A stretch of DNA of 64,000 nt from Actinokineospora fastidiosa (GCF_014648415.1 NZ_BMRB01000005.1:62001-126000), one strand, 5' to 3'. Counted from the first letter of the stretch, positions 1 to 9,473 are shown. Notes: generated from the sequence alone by a model not told the origin. Numbers and translations: made by a program.

Positions 1-1589
1 AACTCGTGCGCGGTGAACAGCGCGCCGGTCGCGTCGTGCTGGGTGATCTTCTTCAGCAGCGTCTTGGCGAACGCGCCGGTGGTGTACTCGAAGGAGTAGT
101 CGCGGACGGGCTGGTCGTCGATGCGGATCTCGACGCGGCGCAGCAGGTCGCCGGTCACCCGTTTGAAGCCGCCGCGGGCGTCGATGGTCTTGTCCGCGCG
201 CAGCGGCTCGCCCAGCTCGCGGTCGCGGACGAAGGTGACGGAGTAGCGGCCCTCGGTGTCGCCGTGCCCGGTGTAGGTGATCCGCTTCGGGTAGAGGTTG
301 CGGCCGGGCTCGGCTCCGCCGTCCACGCCCGGGTCCTCGACCTTGGCGTGGTGGTAGCGCAGCAGGTTGCCGTTGGCGTCGCGGACCTCGCGCAGCGCCC
401 AGAGGTGCACGTTGCCCTCGGCGTCGGCCAGGCTGGCCTCCGGCTCCGGCGCGGGCGCGCCCTTGGCCGAGCCGTAGAAGTAGGTCGTGCCGGTCTTGTC
501 GGTGACCTCCCAGCGGTAGTTCGACGGGTGGTCGCCGCGCCGGACGATCCGGTCGAACCCGCCCTCGACGCGGGCGTGGAAGACCTTGTCGGCCGTGCGC
601 GCCTGCAGCTGCCCGCGGTGCGCGACCGGGGTCAGCTGCTCGCCGTTGAGCAGGTAGGTCTCGGTCTCCAGGCCGTCGTCGTAGCGCGGGACGCCCCAGC
701 GGGTCTCGGTCACGATGGCGGGCGTGGCCAGGTCCCAGCCGGTGCCCATCCAGCCGTTGCCGCCGGAGGAGTTGTAGCGCACGTCCAGCTTGGGCTGCAG
801 GCCTTCGCGGCCCGGCGGCACCTCGATGGGATGGCTCAGCCGGTTGTCGCCCTGGCTGTTCGGGCCGGGCGGGGCGATCAGCGCGACGCCCTGGGCGGGG
901 TCGGCGGCCTGGATGTCCTTGAGCTGGTTGGGGTCGAACGACGCGCCCTCGGCGTGCTCGGGGACCGTCACCGTCGCGTTGATCATGTTGGTGAAGTGGT
1001 CGGTCGCCGAGACGATCTGGTGGTTGGCCTCGTCGACGGCGACGCGGCGCAGCGGCTTCCAGCAGGCGCCCAGCTCGTCGTAGAAGAAGGTGAAGATGTC
1101 GTTGGCGGTGAAGTCCGGGGTCAGCAGCGCCGGGTCGTACGGCATGGTCACCGTGATCTCGGCGGAGAACGTGTGCGGCGTCGGCGTGAATCGGTAGCCC
1201 TTGTGCGGTCCGGTCACGTTCGTCATGCCGGAGTCGAGCGCGGGCAGCTGGCCCTGGCCCAGCGGCGTGATGCCGACGCCGACGGGCAGCCGCACCGCGT
1301 CCGGGCCGATCTGCAGCTTCGCGCCCTCGTGGGCGATGGTGCGCGTGCCCGGCTCGCCGGGCCGCACCACCACCTGGTGGGCGGGCAGCCCCACCTCGGC
1401 GCGCGCGGCCCGGTCGCCCGTCCGCACGGCAGCGGCGCCGCTGTCGGCGCACTGGTCGGCGACCAGCGCCACCGTCGGACCGGCAGCCTCCTGCGGGGGA
1501 ACGGACGACCCGGAGAAGACCAGCGCGAGCGCGCTGAACGCGCCCAGCACCCGGACCGTCCGAGGGCGATCGACTAGGAATCCGGCCAC
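1..1589 (-). CDS. SpvB/TcaC-type N-terminal domain protein (Tc toxin/Rhs-like), C-terminus outside window
   Basis: The first 529 codons of a large gene; the 3' end lies beyond the window start. The GTG start at 1589 is chosen because GGGGAG sits just upstream. Residues about 10-35 form a secretion signal. An Asn/Thr-rich beta region follows, then from about residue 255 the hallmark block of the Salmonella SpvB/insecticidal TcaC-TcdB family (NRLSHPIEVPPGREGLQP, then RYNSSGGNGWMGTGWDL). YD/Rhs-like strand sequence continues to the edge (YFYGSAKG, RYSVTFVRD). In this family the module starts the BC cocoon of Tc toxins or secreted polymorphic Rhs toxins. Whether this protein carries a C-terminal toxin, FG-GAP or Rhs core cannot be seen here. 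The family call is firm; the biological role is inferred. Confidence 0.8.
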   Translation of the reverse strand, partial: MAGFLVDRPRTVRVLGAFSALALVFSGSSVPPQEAAGPTVALVADQCADSGAAAVRTGDRAARAEVGLPAHQVVVRPGEPGTRTIAHEGAKLQIGPDAVRLPVGVGITPLGQGQLPALDSGMTNVTGPHKGYRFTPTPHTFSAEITVTMPYDPALLTPDFTANDIFTFFYDELGACWKPLRRVAVDEANHQIVSATDHFTNMINATVTVPEHAEGASFDPNQLKDIQAADPAQGVALIAPPGPNSQGDNRLSHPIEVPPGREGLQPKLDVRYNSSGGNGWMGTGWDLATPAIVTETRWGVPRYDDGLETETYLLNGEQLTPVAHRGQLQARTADKVFHARVEGGFDRIVRRGDHPSNYRWEVTDKTGTTYFYGSAKGAPAPEPEASLADAEGNVHLWALREVRDANGNLLRYHHAKVEDPGVDGGAEPGRNLYPKRITYTGHGDTEGRYSVTFVRDRELGEPLRADKTIDARGGFKRVTGDLLRRVEIRIDDQPVRDYSFEYTTGAFAKTLLKKITQHDATGALFTAHE

Positions 1590-1761
1590 GTGAACCACTC
1601 CCCAACGCGGAAGGCGCTCATCACCGGCAGGTAGTTCGCGCGACCGGTTCCCGGCGTTGCGGCCGTCACCGGATCGGACGCGGTTGACCGGCGGGAGATC
1701 CCACGTTCGCCCGCACCACTGCTACCGGGAGCGGGTCTGCGGGGCGCGGCCGTCACCCGAA

Positions 1762-1778
1762 CGTCCGGCGGCCGGACG
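1762..1778 (-). terminator. hairpin downstream of the phosphodiesterase gene
   Basis: Arms CGTCCGG and CCGGACG are separated by CGG, 36 bases past the stop codon of the secreted phosphodiesterase and in the spacer before the next gene on the same strand. No T-tract is present, as is usual in actinomycetes. It may be a terminator; the same GTCCGG words recur nearby at 1792-1800, so alternative folds are possible. Confidence 0.35.
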
Positions 1779-1813
1779 GACCAGTCGGGCGCGTCCGGCC
1801 GCCGATCGGGCGA

Positions 1814-2752
1814 TCAGTGGCCGAACACCGGGTAGTGGTCGGAGAAGTCGGTGTAGGAGTACGTGCGGAACCAGGACGTCACCGTCCATACCGGACTTTT
1901 CACCCGGCGGGTCTCGTTGGTCAGCAGCGGGCCTTGGAGGGTGAGCACGTAGTCCAGGTGCTCGGACGCGTACTCAGGGCCGTACTGGCCGCGGCAGACG
2001 GAGTTGTCGGCGCAGTCCCACGAGTGCGGGTGCCCGGTGTACGGGGGCGCGGGCGCGTCCAGGTCGGCCAGCATCGCCGGGTACTCGGGGCCGTCCTTGA
2101 TCACGTTCAGGTCGCCTGCCACGTACAGCGGCTCGTCGGCGGGGATGCCCTCGGCGGCCAGGAAGGCGGCGATCTCGGCGCGCTGGGCGGCGCGTACGGC
2201 CGCCGCGTCAGCGCAGGCGGGGTCCTCGGCCTGCATGTGCGTGCCGATCACGTGCACGGGACCGGCGGGCGAGGCCAGTCGGACGTAGGCGAACCCCTTG
2301 TTGGCGAGGCGGTCCGCGCCGCAGCCGGTGGTGTAGACGTGCTGGGCGCGCTCGGCGATCGGCCACCGGCTGAGGATCGCGACGCCGCCGTCCTCGGGGG
2401 TGGTGTCGCCGTAGGCGCCGGTGGTGGCGTCCCAGCCTGCGCGCGAGCGGCCGACGGTCGGCGTGCGGTGCGGATAGGTGTCGGCGAGGTTGGCCAGCAG
2501 GCGGTCGCCCGCGGCGTTGTCGAACAGCTCCTGCAGCACGACGACGTCCTGCCCGGCGAGGACGCCCTCCCGGTCGATCAGGTCGGCGCGGGTGCTCTGG
2601 CCCCAGTTCGGGTAGAGGGCGCGGGACAGCATGAACACGTTGTAGGTGGCGATCTTCGGCGCCACGGCGGCCGCGGCGGGCACGGGCGGGACCGCCAGGA
2701 CGGCGGCCAGGCCAAACGTGAGCAGGGTTCGCATCTTCATGGCGGCGATCAT
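1814..2752 (-). CDS. secreted sphingomyelinase-type phosphodiesterase (DNase I-like fold)
   Basis: A protein of 312 residues with an N-terminal Sec signal (hydrophobic run ending PPVPAAAA). It belongs to the endonuclease/exonuclease/phosphatase superfamily and is closest to neutral sphingomyelinase C proteins. The metal and catalytic motifs are all visible: the Asn in TYNVFMLS, the Glu in VVLQELFDN, GTHMQAED, Asp/Asn in VAGDLNVI, HLDYVL, and a C-terminal SDHYPV with the catalytic Asp-His pair. It probably hydrolyses sphingomyelin or a related phosphodiester outside the cell. Three Met codons (2752, 2740, 2734) are possible starts and none has a strong ribosome binding site, so the N-terminus may be 4-6 residues shorter. 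Confidence 0.85.
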   Translation of the reverse strand: MIAAMKMRTLLTFGLAAVLAVPPVPAAAAVAPKIATYNVFMLSRALYPNWGQSTRADLIDREGVLAGQDVVVLQELFDNAAGDRLLANLADTYPHRTPTVGRSRAGWDATTGAYGDTTPEDGGVAILSRWPIAERAQHVYTTGCGADRLANKGFAYVRLASPAGPVHVIGTHMQAEDPACADAAAVRAAQRAEIAAFLAAEGIPADEPLYVAGDLNVIKDGPEYPAMLADLDAPAPPYTGHPHSWDCADNSVCRGQYGPEYASEHLDYVLTLQGPLLTNETRRVKSPVWTVTSWFRTYSYTDFSDHYPVFGH

Positions 2753-2863
2753 GCTGGCCCGCGCTCGCCGGGCACAAGCACGGCGGGCGAGTGTTCACCG
2801 CGCGCTCGACGGCCACCTGCCGACGGGTAACCTTCCGCCGCCACAGCGGACGAGGGGGTAGCT

Positions 2864-4446
2864 ATGACGGCGGTGGACGAGGACAGACGCACGCGGAAGC
2901 AGGGCAGGCTGTGGCGCGTCGCGCTCCTGGTCATGGCCGCCGCGCCCGCGGCGCTCGCGCTGTGGCAGGCGGCGCGCGGATCGCGCACGCACGTGCTGCT
3001 CGACTACTGGCACGTCCTCGCGAAGATCACCGACGACCAGGGCGGGCTGGTGCCCGGCCAGGTCGCGAGCTACCACCTCGAGCAGCCGTTCCTGGTGCCG
3101 TCGTTGATCTTCTGGCTGGACGCGCAGGTGCTCGGCGGCAGCAACCGCGCCCTGACCGTGGTGACCGTGGCGCTGCTGGCGGGCGTGGTGGTCCTGCTGG
3201 CCACCATGCTTCCCCGCGCGCTGGACCCGACGCTGCGGGCGGCGCTCACGGCCGGGTTCTCGTTCCTCGTGTTCAGCCCGCACGCGCTCGAACTGTGGGC
3301 GCAGGCGACAACGGGATCAGCTGGGCGCCCGCCGTCTTCCTCAGCGTGGCCGCGCTTTCGCTCGCCCACCACGGGCGAACGGCCTGGGGTTACGCGTGCG
3401 CGGGACTGGCGACGCTGTCGTTCGGGGTCGGGCTGCCGGTGTGGTTCGCGCTCGCGCTCGTCGTGTGGGTCCGCCGCGGCCGCGCGTGGGTCCCCGCCGC
3501 CGTCGGCGTCGCCGTGGCGCTGCTGTGGGTCCTCACCAAGCCGGACGGGATGAACTCCGGCGCGGTCGCGGGGTTCCAGCCCGCGGACCGGCTGTCCGTC
3601 GCCATGGCGGCGCTGGGCGGGGTGTGGACCGCGCAGAGCCCGGACCTGGCCGTCCTCGCCGGGGGCGTGACCGCCGGGGTGCTCGTCCTCCTTGCCTACT
3701 CCGCGCTGGGACGGCGGCGCGCCGCCGACGCGGGCTGGGTGGGCCTGGCCTGCTACGCCGTCGCCCTGGCTGCGCTGATCGGGGCGGGGCGGACCACCGG
3801 GGGCGGGAACGTCGGCCTGGTCAGCCGGTACGCCATCGTCGCCGCGCTCGCCCTGTGCGCGGTGATCGGGCTGCTCGCGCTCAGCGAGCGCCTGCCGCGC
3901 AGGCACCTCGTCGTCGGCGTGCTGGTCGTCGGCGCGGTCACGTTCAGCCTGGGCGCGCCCAAGGCGGCCGACGTCCGCCGGTCGTACGGTCCCCTTGAGG
4001 TCGCGGCTGCCGCCCTGCGCGTCGAGGCGCCCGCCGCCCTCGCGGAGCTGCGCATCCAGAGCGGCGTCATCCCGGCCGCGAAGGCCATGGGCATGTACCC
4101 CTTCACCGACTTCACCCTCGGCTGCGGGGACCACGAACTCGACGGGACCGTCGACCGCGCCCTCATCCGCCCCCTGCCCGCCGGGAACGGCGTGGTCGAC
4201 ACCCGCCCGGCCACCGCGGACGCCGTGCTCACCGGCTGGACCGCCATCGACGGCCGCCCCGCCGACTGCGTCCTCGTGCTCGACCCGCTCGGCCGCATCG
4301 TCGGCGGCGGCGTCACCGGGCTGCACCACCCCGGCCTCCCGCCCGACCTCGGCCCCGCGGGCTGGCGCGCGGTCGCCCGACCCGGGATTTCGGACATCAC
4401 CGTCGTCGCCGTGGCCGGGTCGGCGTACTACGAGCTGACCGGCTGA
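2864..4446 (+). pseudogene. polytopic membrane protein interrupted by a single-base frameshift
   Basis: The ATG at 2864 opens a frame with clear transmembrane segments (cytoplasmic Arg/Lys-rich N-terminus, then LLVMAAAPAALAL, an extracytoplasmic loop with LLDYWHVLAKITDDQG, and more helices). It goes out of frame near 3305. A second frame continues seamlessly from GDNGISWAPAVFLSVAAL to the stop at 4446, with at least six further helices and a soluble C-terminal tail containing two Cys. Restoring one G in the CAGGCGAC stretch would give WAQGDNGISWAP and a protein of about 527 residues. It resembles GT-C-type actinobacterial membrane proteins, but I do not recognise the family. It is either a recent frameshift mutation or a sequencing error; the rest of the reading frame is undecayed. 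Confidence 0.75.
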
Positions 4447-4678
4447 CGAGGCTCAGCCCGGATGGACGAGGCCGTGGGCCATGCCGCTCGCCGCACGGTC
4501 CCGCTGCTGGCTGCGTCCGCTGCCGCCCCTCGGATCGGCTGCCGCTGGCGACGACGTGAGCCCGGTCCCGGGCGTCGGTTCGGCCAGGGCACGGCTGATG
4601 GCCCAGTTCGTCATCGTCGAGCCGGAGGCCGAGGACGCCACACCCCTGCACGGACACTGATCGCGTTGTCTCCCTTCT

Positions 4679-5347
4679 CTAGAACAGAACCGGGGTGTGC
4701 GGCAGGAGAGCGTCGTTGCGGGCGTCGGCGAGTTTGCGGGCCGTGGCCCCGCCGATGAGCGAGGGCAGGTAGCGGTCCGCTGGCCAGACCTGGATGGGGG
4801 TGTCGCCCAGCAGGTCGGGCAGGAACAGCGCCATGGGCTGCGCGGACCGCGCCTGCGGGATGGTCTGCGTCCCCTCGACGCGCAACTCGGTCCAGTTGGG
4901 GCCGTGGAAGGTCCACGGGGTGTCCTGCTGCCAGCGCGGCGGCTGGAAGACGTGCCTGCGGGCGCCGCGCACGGTGACCGCGGTGGCGCTGGTCGACCAG
5001 TGCGCGGAGCGCCCGCGCCGCACGGGTGGCGCGCCGCGGTGGTAGAAGACGGTGGTCCGGCGGCGCTCGTGGAACCGCACCTCGTGGAACCGCTGCCCGT
5101 GCGGGGTGTGGTGGACGAACCGCAGCCGGTCGCCGCGCCGGTACAGCGCGGCCTGCGCTGCCGCGGCGGCGTCGGCGAACGCCTGGGTCAGGGGTCTGCC
5201 GCGGTGATCCCCGAACTCACCGAGCACTACCACCGGGATGTCGTCGGATCCAGACTCGAACGCGCGCGCGTGCACCACGGTGTCGTATCCCGCCTTGCCG
5301 TACGGGATGACCGCGTCGTGCACGAGCCGCCAACTGATGTCCTGCAT
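4679..5347 (-). CDS. hypothetical protein, 222 residues
   Basis: The ATG at 5347 is preceded by an excellent ribosome binding site (GGAAGGAGGAGC), which fixes the start. The protein is soluble with no signal or membrane segment. It has many aromatic, His and Arg residues, including HTPHGQRFHEVRFHERRR near residue 85 and a run QPPRWQQDTPWTFHGPNW near residue 140. I do not recognise the family. It stands alone, 56 bases downstream of the ABM monooxygenase on the same strand, and could be cotranscribed with it. Confidence 0.7.
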   Translation of the reverse strand: MQDISWRLVHDAVIPYGKAGYDTVVHARAFESGSDDIPVVVLGEFGDHRGRPLTQAFADAAAAAQAALYRRGDRLRFVHHTPHGQRFHEVRFHERRRTTVFYHRGAPPVRRGRSAHWSTSATAVTVRGARRHVFQPPRWQQDTPWTFHGPNWTELRVEGTQTIPQARSAQPMALFLPDLLGDTPIQVWPADRYLPSLIGGATARKLADARNDALLPHTPVLF

Positions 5348-5403
5348 GCTCCTCCTTCCCGTTGGTATCGACCATACGTTCGACCACCGACAATTCCGCG
5401 ACG

Positions 5404-5694
5404 TCAGCCGAAGGGCGGACGCACATCCGCGACGGTGTACTCCATGACGCGGTCGGCGACGATCGCGATGCCGGTGTCCGGGGCCGAGGCGACCGCCCGC
5501 CACGCGTCGAGGGCCGCGCGGGACTCCCAGCGCTCGAAGTTGTTCACCCGGCCCCGGTCGAGCGGGTCGGCGGCGATGACCAGGTCGAGACACCCCGGCG
5601 CCCGCCGCGCCCGCCGCACCAGGTCCCGGTGGGCCTCCACGAACGCGTCCCGCTCGCCCGGGTCGACCTCCACGTGCCCTGCGATGATCACCAT
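5404..5694 (-). CDS. antibiotic biosynthesis monooxygenase (ABM) domain protein
   Basis: A single ABM-fold protein of 96 residues (dimeric ferredoxin-like fold; family members are cofactor-free quinone-forming monooxygenases or stress proteins). The start at 5694 (MVIIAGHVEVDPGERDAF) follows an AGAGGGAC ribosome binding site; a longer in-frame extension upstream lacks one. The typical pattern is present: VEAHRDLVRRARRAPGCL, then NNFERWESRAALDAWRA. It lies 72 bases downstream of kdpD on the same strand. The physiological substrate cannot be told from sequence. Confidence 0.8.
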   Translation of the reverse strand: MVIIAGHVEVDPGERDAFVEAHRDLVRRARRAPGCLDLVIAADPLDRGRVNNFERWESRAALDAWRAVASAPDTGIAIVADRVMEYTVADVRPPFG

Positions 5695-5766
5695 GCTCGT
5701 CCCTCTCGTCGATGGCCTCACCCAGGTGATACGTCCCGGCCCAGGCGAACTCATCGGCGCGCGGCG

Positions 5767-8232
5767 TCAGCCCGCGGGGAGGGAGATGACCATGGTGAGG
5801 CCGCCGCCGGGGGTGTCCTCGGCGGCGATGGTCCCGCCCATGGCGTCGATGAAGCCCTTGGCGACGCTGAGGCCCAGGCCGATGCCGGGGGTGGCGCGGT
5901 CGCCGAAGCGGTGGAACGGGGTGAAGACCGTGTCGGCGGCCTGTTTGGGCAGGCCGGGGCCGTGGTCGACGACGCGGAGTTCGACCTGGTCGCCGTGGGT
6001 GCTGGCGCGGACGGCGATGCCGGGGGCGCCCGCGCCGTGGCGCAGGGCGTTGTCGATGACGTTGGCGACGACGCGTTCCAGCAGGCCGGGGTCGGCCAGG
6101 ACCGGGGGCAGGCCCTCGTCCACGTCGACGGTGACGGTGCGGCGTTCGTCGATGCCTGCGAGGGCCTGGGCGACGACCTCGTCGTAGCCGACCGGGCGGA
6201 GTTGGGGGGTGACCGCGCCGGTGGCCAGGCGGGAGGAGTCCAGGAGGTTGTCGACCAGACCGGCCAGCCGGTCGGCGGACTCCTCGACGGCGGCCATCAG
6301 CTCGGCGGTGTCGGCCGCGGAGAGCTCGATGTCCGGGGCGCGCAGGCTGCCGATGGCGGCCTTGATCGAGGTCAGCGGGGTGCGCAGGTCGTGGCCGACG
6401 GCCGAGAGCAGGGCGGTGCGCAGTTCGGTGGTGGCCGCGCGCCGCTGGGCATCGGCGGTCTCGGCGGCCATCCGCTGCTGGCGCAGCGCCAGGAGGGCCT
6501 GGCCAGCGGCGGCCTCCAGCACCCGCTGGTCGCTCGCCGACAGGGAACGCCCGCGCAGCGCCAGGTGGACGTCGGCGGTCACCGGGACGTCGACGTCGGC
6601 GTCGTCGGGTTCGGCGCACGGCCGCGCGCCCACGCAGGCGACCCGCTCCCACCGGCCGTCGCGGCGTTCGAGCAGGGCGACCGAGTCGAGGCCGAAGTGC
6701 TCGCGGACCTGGGTGAGCAGCCGCGCCAGCGGGTGCGGGCTGAGCACGGCCCGCGAGTACGACGCCAGCAGCGCCGCCTCGGTGCGGGCGCGGGCGCCCT
6801 GCTGGGCCAGCCGCGCCGCCCGGTCGACCACCAGCGCCACGAGCACGGCGACGATCACCATGGCGGCCAGCGAGATGATGTTGCGCGGCGCGGCCACGGT
6901 GAGGCTGTGGTACGGCTCGGTGAAGAAGAAGTTGAGCAGGCCCGCCCCCAGGAACGCCGCCACCAGCCCGGGTCCGAGCCCGCCGACCAGGGCGACGACG
7001 ACGGTGGCCAGCACGAAGCCGAGCAGCACCGTCGACAGCTCGATCCGGTCGCGCAGCAGCAGGCACAGCGCCGCGGACGCGGCGGGCAGCAGCAGGGCCA
7101 TCAGCCATCCGACGAGCAGCCGCGAGCGCTGGAACGAGCTGCGGAGCACGCGCCAGCGCAGGCCGCGGCGGGCCTCGTCGTGGGTGACCATGTGCACGTC
7201 GATCGGCCCGGACGCCTGGATGACGGCCGCGCCGATGCCCTCGTCGAACACCCGGGCCAGCCGCGGCCTGCGGGAGGTGCCGAGCACCAGCTGCGTCGCG
7301 TTGACGCCGCGGGCGAAGTCCAGCAGCGCGGTGGGCACGTCGTCGCCGACCACGGTGTGGAAGGTCGCGCCGAGGTCGTCGGTGACCTCGCGGCAGCGGG
7401 CGACGGTCCCCGGCGACGCGCCCTCGAGCCCGCCCCCGCGCAGGACGTGCACGACGAGCAGGTCCGCGCCCGCGCGCAGGGCGATCCGGCGCGCGCGGCG
7501 GATCAGCGTCTCGCTCTCCGGCCCGCCGGTGATCGCCGCGACCACGCGCTCGCGGGCCTCCCAGGTGTCGGTGATGTCCTGTTCTGCGCGGTAGCGCTGC
7601 AGGGCGACGTCCACCTGGTCCGCCACCCACAGCAGGGCCAGCTCGCGCAGCGCGGTGAGGTTGGCGACGCGGAAGTAGTTGCCCAGCGCGGCATCGATCC
7701 GGTCGGCGGCGTAGACGTTGCCGTGGGCGAGCCGCCGCCGCAGGGCCTGCGGGGTGATGTCGACCAGTTCGACCTGCTCGGCGCGGCGCACGACCGCGTC
7801 GGGCACGGTCTCGCGCTGGCGGATGCCCGTGATCCGCTCGACGACGTCGGTGAGCGACTCCAGGTGCTCGATGTTGACCGTGGACAGCACGTCGATGCCC
7901 GCGTCGAGCAGTTCGTCGACGTCCTGCCAGCGCTTGGCGTTGCGCGAGCCGGGCGCGTTGGTGTGGGCGAGCTCGTCGACGACGGCCACCTCGGGCCTGC
8001 GGGCCAGCACGGCGTCGATGTCCATCTCGGCGCCGCGACGCGGAACCGTCTCCAGGCCGTCGAGCAGTTCGGCGGTCCTGGCGCGCCCGTGCGTCTCGAC
8101 GAGGCCGACCACGATGTCGGTGCCCCGCTCCGCCCGCCTGCGCGCCTCCCCCACCATGGCGAACGTCTTGCCGACGCCGGGCGCGGCCCCGAGGTAGATG
8201 CGCAGCTCACCGCGCCTGCGTGTGCTCTCCAC
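5767..8232 (-). CDS. kdpD: osmosensitive K+ sensor histidine kinase KdpD
   Basis: The full KdpD architecture in about 821 residues. An N-terminal KdpD nucleotide-binding domain has Walker A GAAPGVGKTFAM (residues about 15-26). A UspA-like domain follows, then four closely spaced transmembrane segments (DUF4118, about residues 365-475), a GAF region, HisKA with the phospho-acceptor His in SAVGHDLRTPLTSIK, and HATPase_c with NVIDNALRHG, DHGPGLP and GIGLGLSVAKG. The start is taken as the GTG at 8232; a TTG 27 bases upstream is less likely. KdpD normally phosphorylates KdpE to induce kdpFABC in response to low K+. Neither kdpE nor kdpFABC is in this window, and downstream on the same strand comes an ABM protein, so this is an orphan kinase locally. 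Confidence 0.93.
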   Translation of the reverse strand: MESTRRRGELRIYLGAAPGVGKTFAMVGEARRRAERGTDIVVGLVETHGRARTAELLDGLETVPRRGAEMDIDAVLARRPEVAVVDELAHTNAPGSRNAKRWQDVDELLDAGIDVLSTVNIEHLESLTDVVERITGIRQRETVPDAVVRRAEQVELVDITPQALRRRLAHGNVYAADRIDAALGNYFRVANLTALRELALLWVADQVDVALQRYRAEQDITDTWEARERVVAAITGGPESETLIRRARRIALRAGADLLVVHVLRGGGLEGASPGTVARCREVTDDLGATFHTVVGDDVPTALLDFARGVNATQLVLGTSRRPRLARVFDEGIGAAVIQASGPIDVHMVTHDEARRGLRWRVLRSSFQRSRLLVGWLMALLLPAASAALCLLLRDRIELSTVLLGFVLATVVVALVGGLGPGLVAAFLGAGLLNFFFTEPYHSLTVAAPRNIISLAAMVIVAVLVALVVDRAARLAQQGARARTEAALLASYSRAVLSPHPLARLLTQVREHFGLDSVALLERRDGRWERVACVGARPCAEPDDADVDVPVTADVHLALRGRSLSASDQRVLEAAAGQALLALRQQRMAAETADAQRRAATTELRTALLSAVGHDLRTPLTSIKAAIGSLRAPDIELSAADTAELMAAVEESADRLAGLVDNLLDSSRLATGAVTPQLRPVGYDEVVAQALAGIDERRTVTVDVDEGLPPVLADPGLLERVVANVIDNALRHGAGAPGIAVRASTHGDQVELRVVDHGPGLPKQAADTVFTPFHRFGDRATPGIGLGLSVAKGFIDAMGGTIAAEDTPGGGLTMVISLPAG

Positions 8233-8269
8233 GCCCCCAGTCTGCTCCGCGGCGGCCAAGCGGCGCGGG

Positions 8270-9391
8270 TCAGCGGATGGCGGCGATGGCGTCGAGCAGG
8301 CGGGACTGGAACTTGTCCGGCAGCGGCACGTACCCGGACTCGGTCATGCCCGCCTGGCCCGCGGTCGCCGCAGTGTTGAGGAACGCCTTCACTGCCGTCA
8401 CGGTCCCCGGGGAGTACCCGGTGGAGCAGACGATCTCGTAGGTGACGAGCACCAGCGGGTAGGCGCCGGGGCTGTCGCTGGCGTAGAGGGCGTCGAGGTC
8501 GAGGACGAGGTCGTTGCCCTTGCCCTTGATGGTCGCGGCCTCGATGGCCTTGCGCGCGGACTCCACGCTGAGCGGGACCGGGCCGGAGCCGCTGTCGATG
8601 GCCGCCATCCGCAAGCCCTTGTCCTGGGCGAAGGACCACTCGACGTAGCCGATCGCGCCGCGGCTGGCGGCCACCGCCTCGGCGACGCCGGGCGATCCCT
8701 GGCCGCCTTGGCCGATGCCGCCGTTGAACGTCTTGCCCGCGCCCTTGGTCCACGCGCCGTCGGATGCGGCGGTCAGGTACTTCTGGAAGTTGTCGGTGGT
8801 GCCGGACTCGTCGGCGCGGTAGACGACCGCGATCGGGAGGTCCGGCAGCGCCGTGCCGCCGTTGAGGGCGGCGATGGCCGGGTCGTTCCAGCGGGTGATC
8901 GCCCCGCTGAAGATCTCGGCCAGCACCGCGCCGTTCAGCGTGAGGTCCGTCAGCCCGTCGACCTGGTAGACGACCGCGACCGGGCCGAACACCAGCGGCA
9001 GGTTCCACGCCGGGTTGCCGCCGCAGCGCGCCGCGGCGTCCTCGACCTCGCCCTTCTCCGCCTTGAGCGCGGAGTCGCTGCCGCCGATGTCGACGATGCC
9101 CGAGACGAACTGCTTGACGCCCGCGCCGGAACCGCTGGCGGTGTAGGACATCTGGAAGCCGGGGCACTGGCGCGTGTAGGCGGCGATGAACACGTCCATC
9201 GCGCCCTTCTGGGCGGTGGAGCCCTCCCCGGTGAGCGCCTGCTCGCCGCCGCACTCGACCGGGACGGTCGCCGTCGGCGCGGGCGCGTCGCCGCCCCCGA
9301 TCGACCACCGGACGGTGTTGACGTCGCTGCCGCAGGCAGACAGGGCCAGGCACAGCGCGGCCGCGGCGGCGGCGCCCCGCTTGTTCGTCAC
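8270..9391 (-). CDS. pstS: phosphate ABC transporter substrate-binding lipoprotein PstS
   Basis: High-affinity phosphate binding protein. The GTG at 9391 gives a short lipoprotein signal (NKRGAAAAAALCLALSAC, lipobox Cys in LSAC) with GGAGGAC upstream; longer in-frame extensions would bury the signal. Phosphate-contact motifs of the family are clear: ALTGEGSTAQKGA, TASGSGAGVKQF, DIGGSDSAL, AVVYRADESGTTDNFQKYL and GYVEWSFA. A perfect pair of 11-base PHO repeats lies 37-58 bases upstream. No pstC, pstA or pstB is adjacent, so the permease and ATPase must be elsewhere or this is a solitary paralogue. Confidence 0.92.
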   Translation of the reverse strand: MTNKRGAAAAAALCLALSACGSDVNTVRWSIGGGDAPAPTATVPVECGGEQALTGEGSTAQKGAMDVFIAAYTRQCPGFQMSYTASGSGAGVKQFVSGIVDIGGSDSALKAEKGEVEDAAARCGGNPAWNLPLVFGPVAVVYQVDGLTDLTLNGAVLAEIFSGAITRWNDPAIAALNGGTALPDLPIAVVYRADESGTTDNFQKYLTAASDGAWTKGAGKTFNGGIGQGGQGSPGVAEAVAASRGAIGYVEWSFAQDKGLRMAAIDSGSGPVPLSVESARKAIEAATIKGKGNDLVLDLDALYASDSPGAYPLVLVTYEIVCSTGYSPGTVTAVKAFLNTAATAGQAGMTESGYVPLPDKFQSRLLDAIAAIR

Positions 9392-9427
9392 TGCCACGTC
9401 CTCCGCCCGGAACCCGCGTCCACCGCC

Positions 9428-9449
9428 ATGAAATGAACGATAGATGAAC
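9428..9449 (-). promoter_or_regulatory. PHO box (two PhoP direct repeats) upstream of pstS
   Basis: Read on the minus strand, two directly abutting 11-base units, GTTCATCTATC (9439-9449) and GTTCATTTCAT (9428-9438), match the actinobacterial PhoP direct-repeat unit (GTTCA followed by a looser six bases). Their position 37 bases upstream of the chosen pstS start is typical of PhoP-activated pst promoters. Confidence 0.75.
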
Positions 9450-9473
9450 ATCGGTCCGGTCACTGACCAGGGG

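Noticed and set aside
1574..1756. A 60-residue minus-strand frame upstream of the SpvB-like gene
   Set aside because: It overlaps the better-supported GTG start in another frame and shows no coding-like composition.
4679..7630. A 983-codon minus-strand open frame
   Set aside because: Only its last 222 codons are a real gene with a ribosome binding site; the rest is the shifted frame of kdpD.
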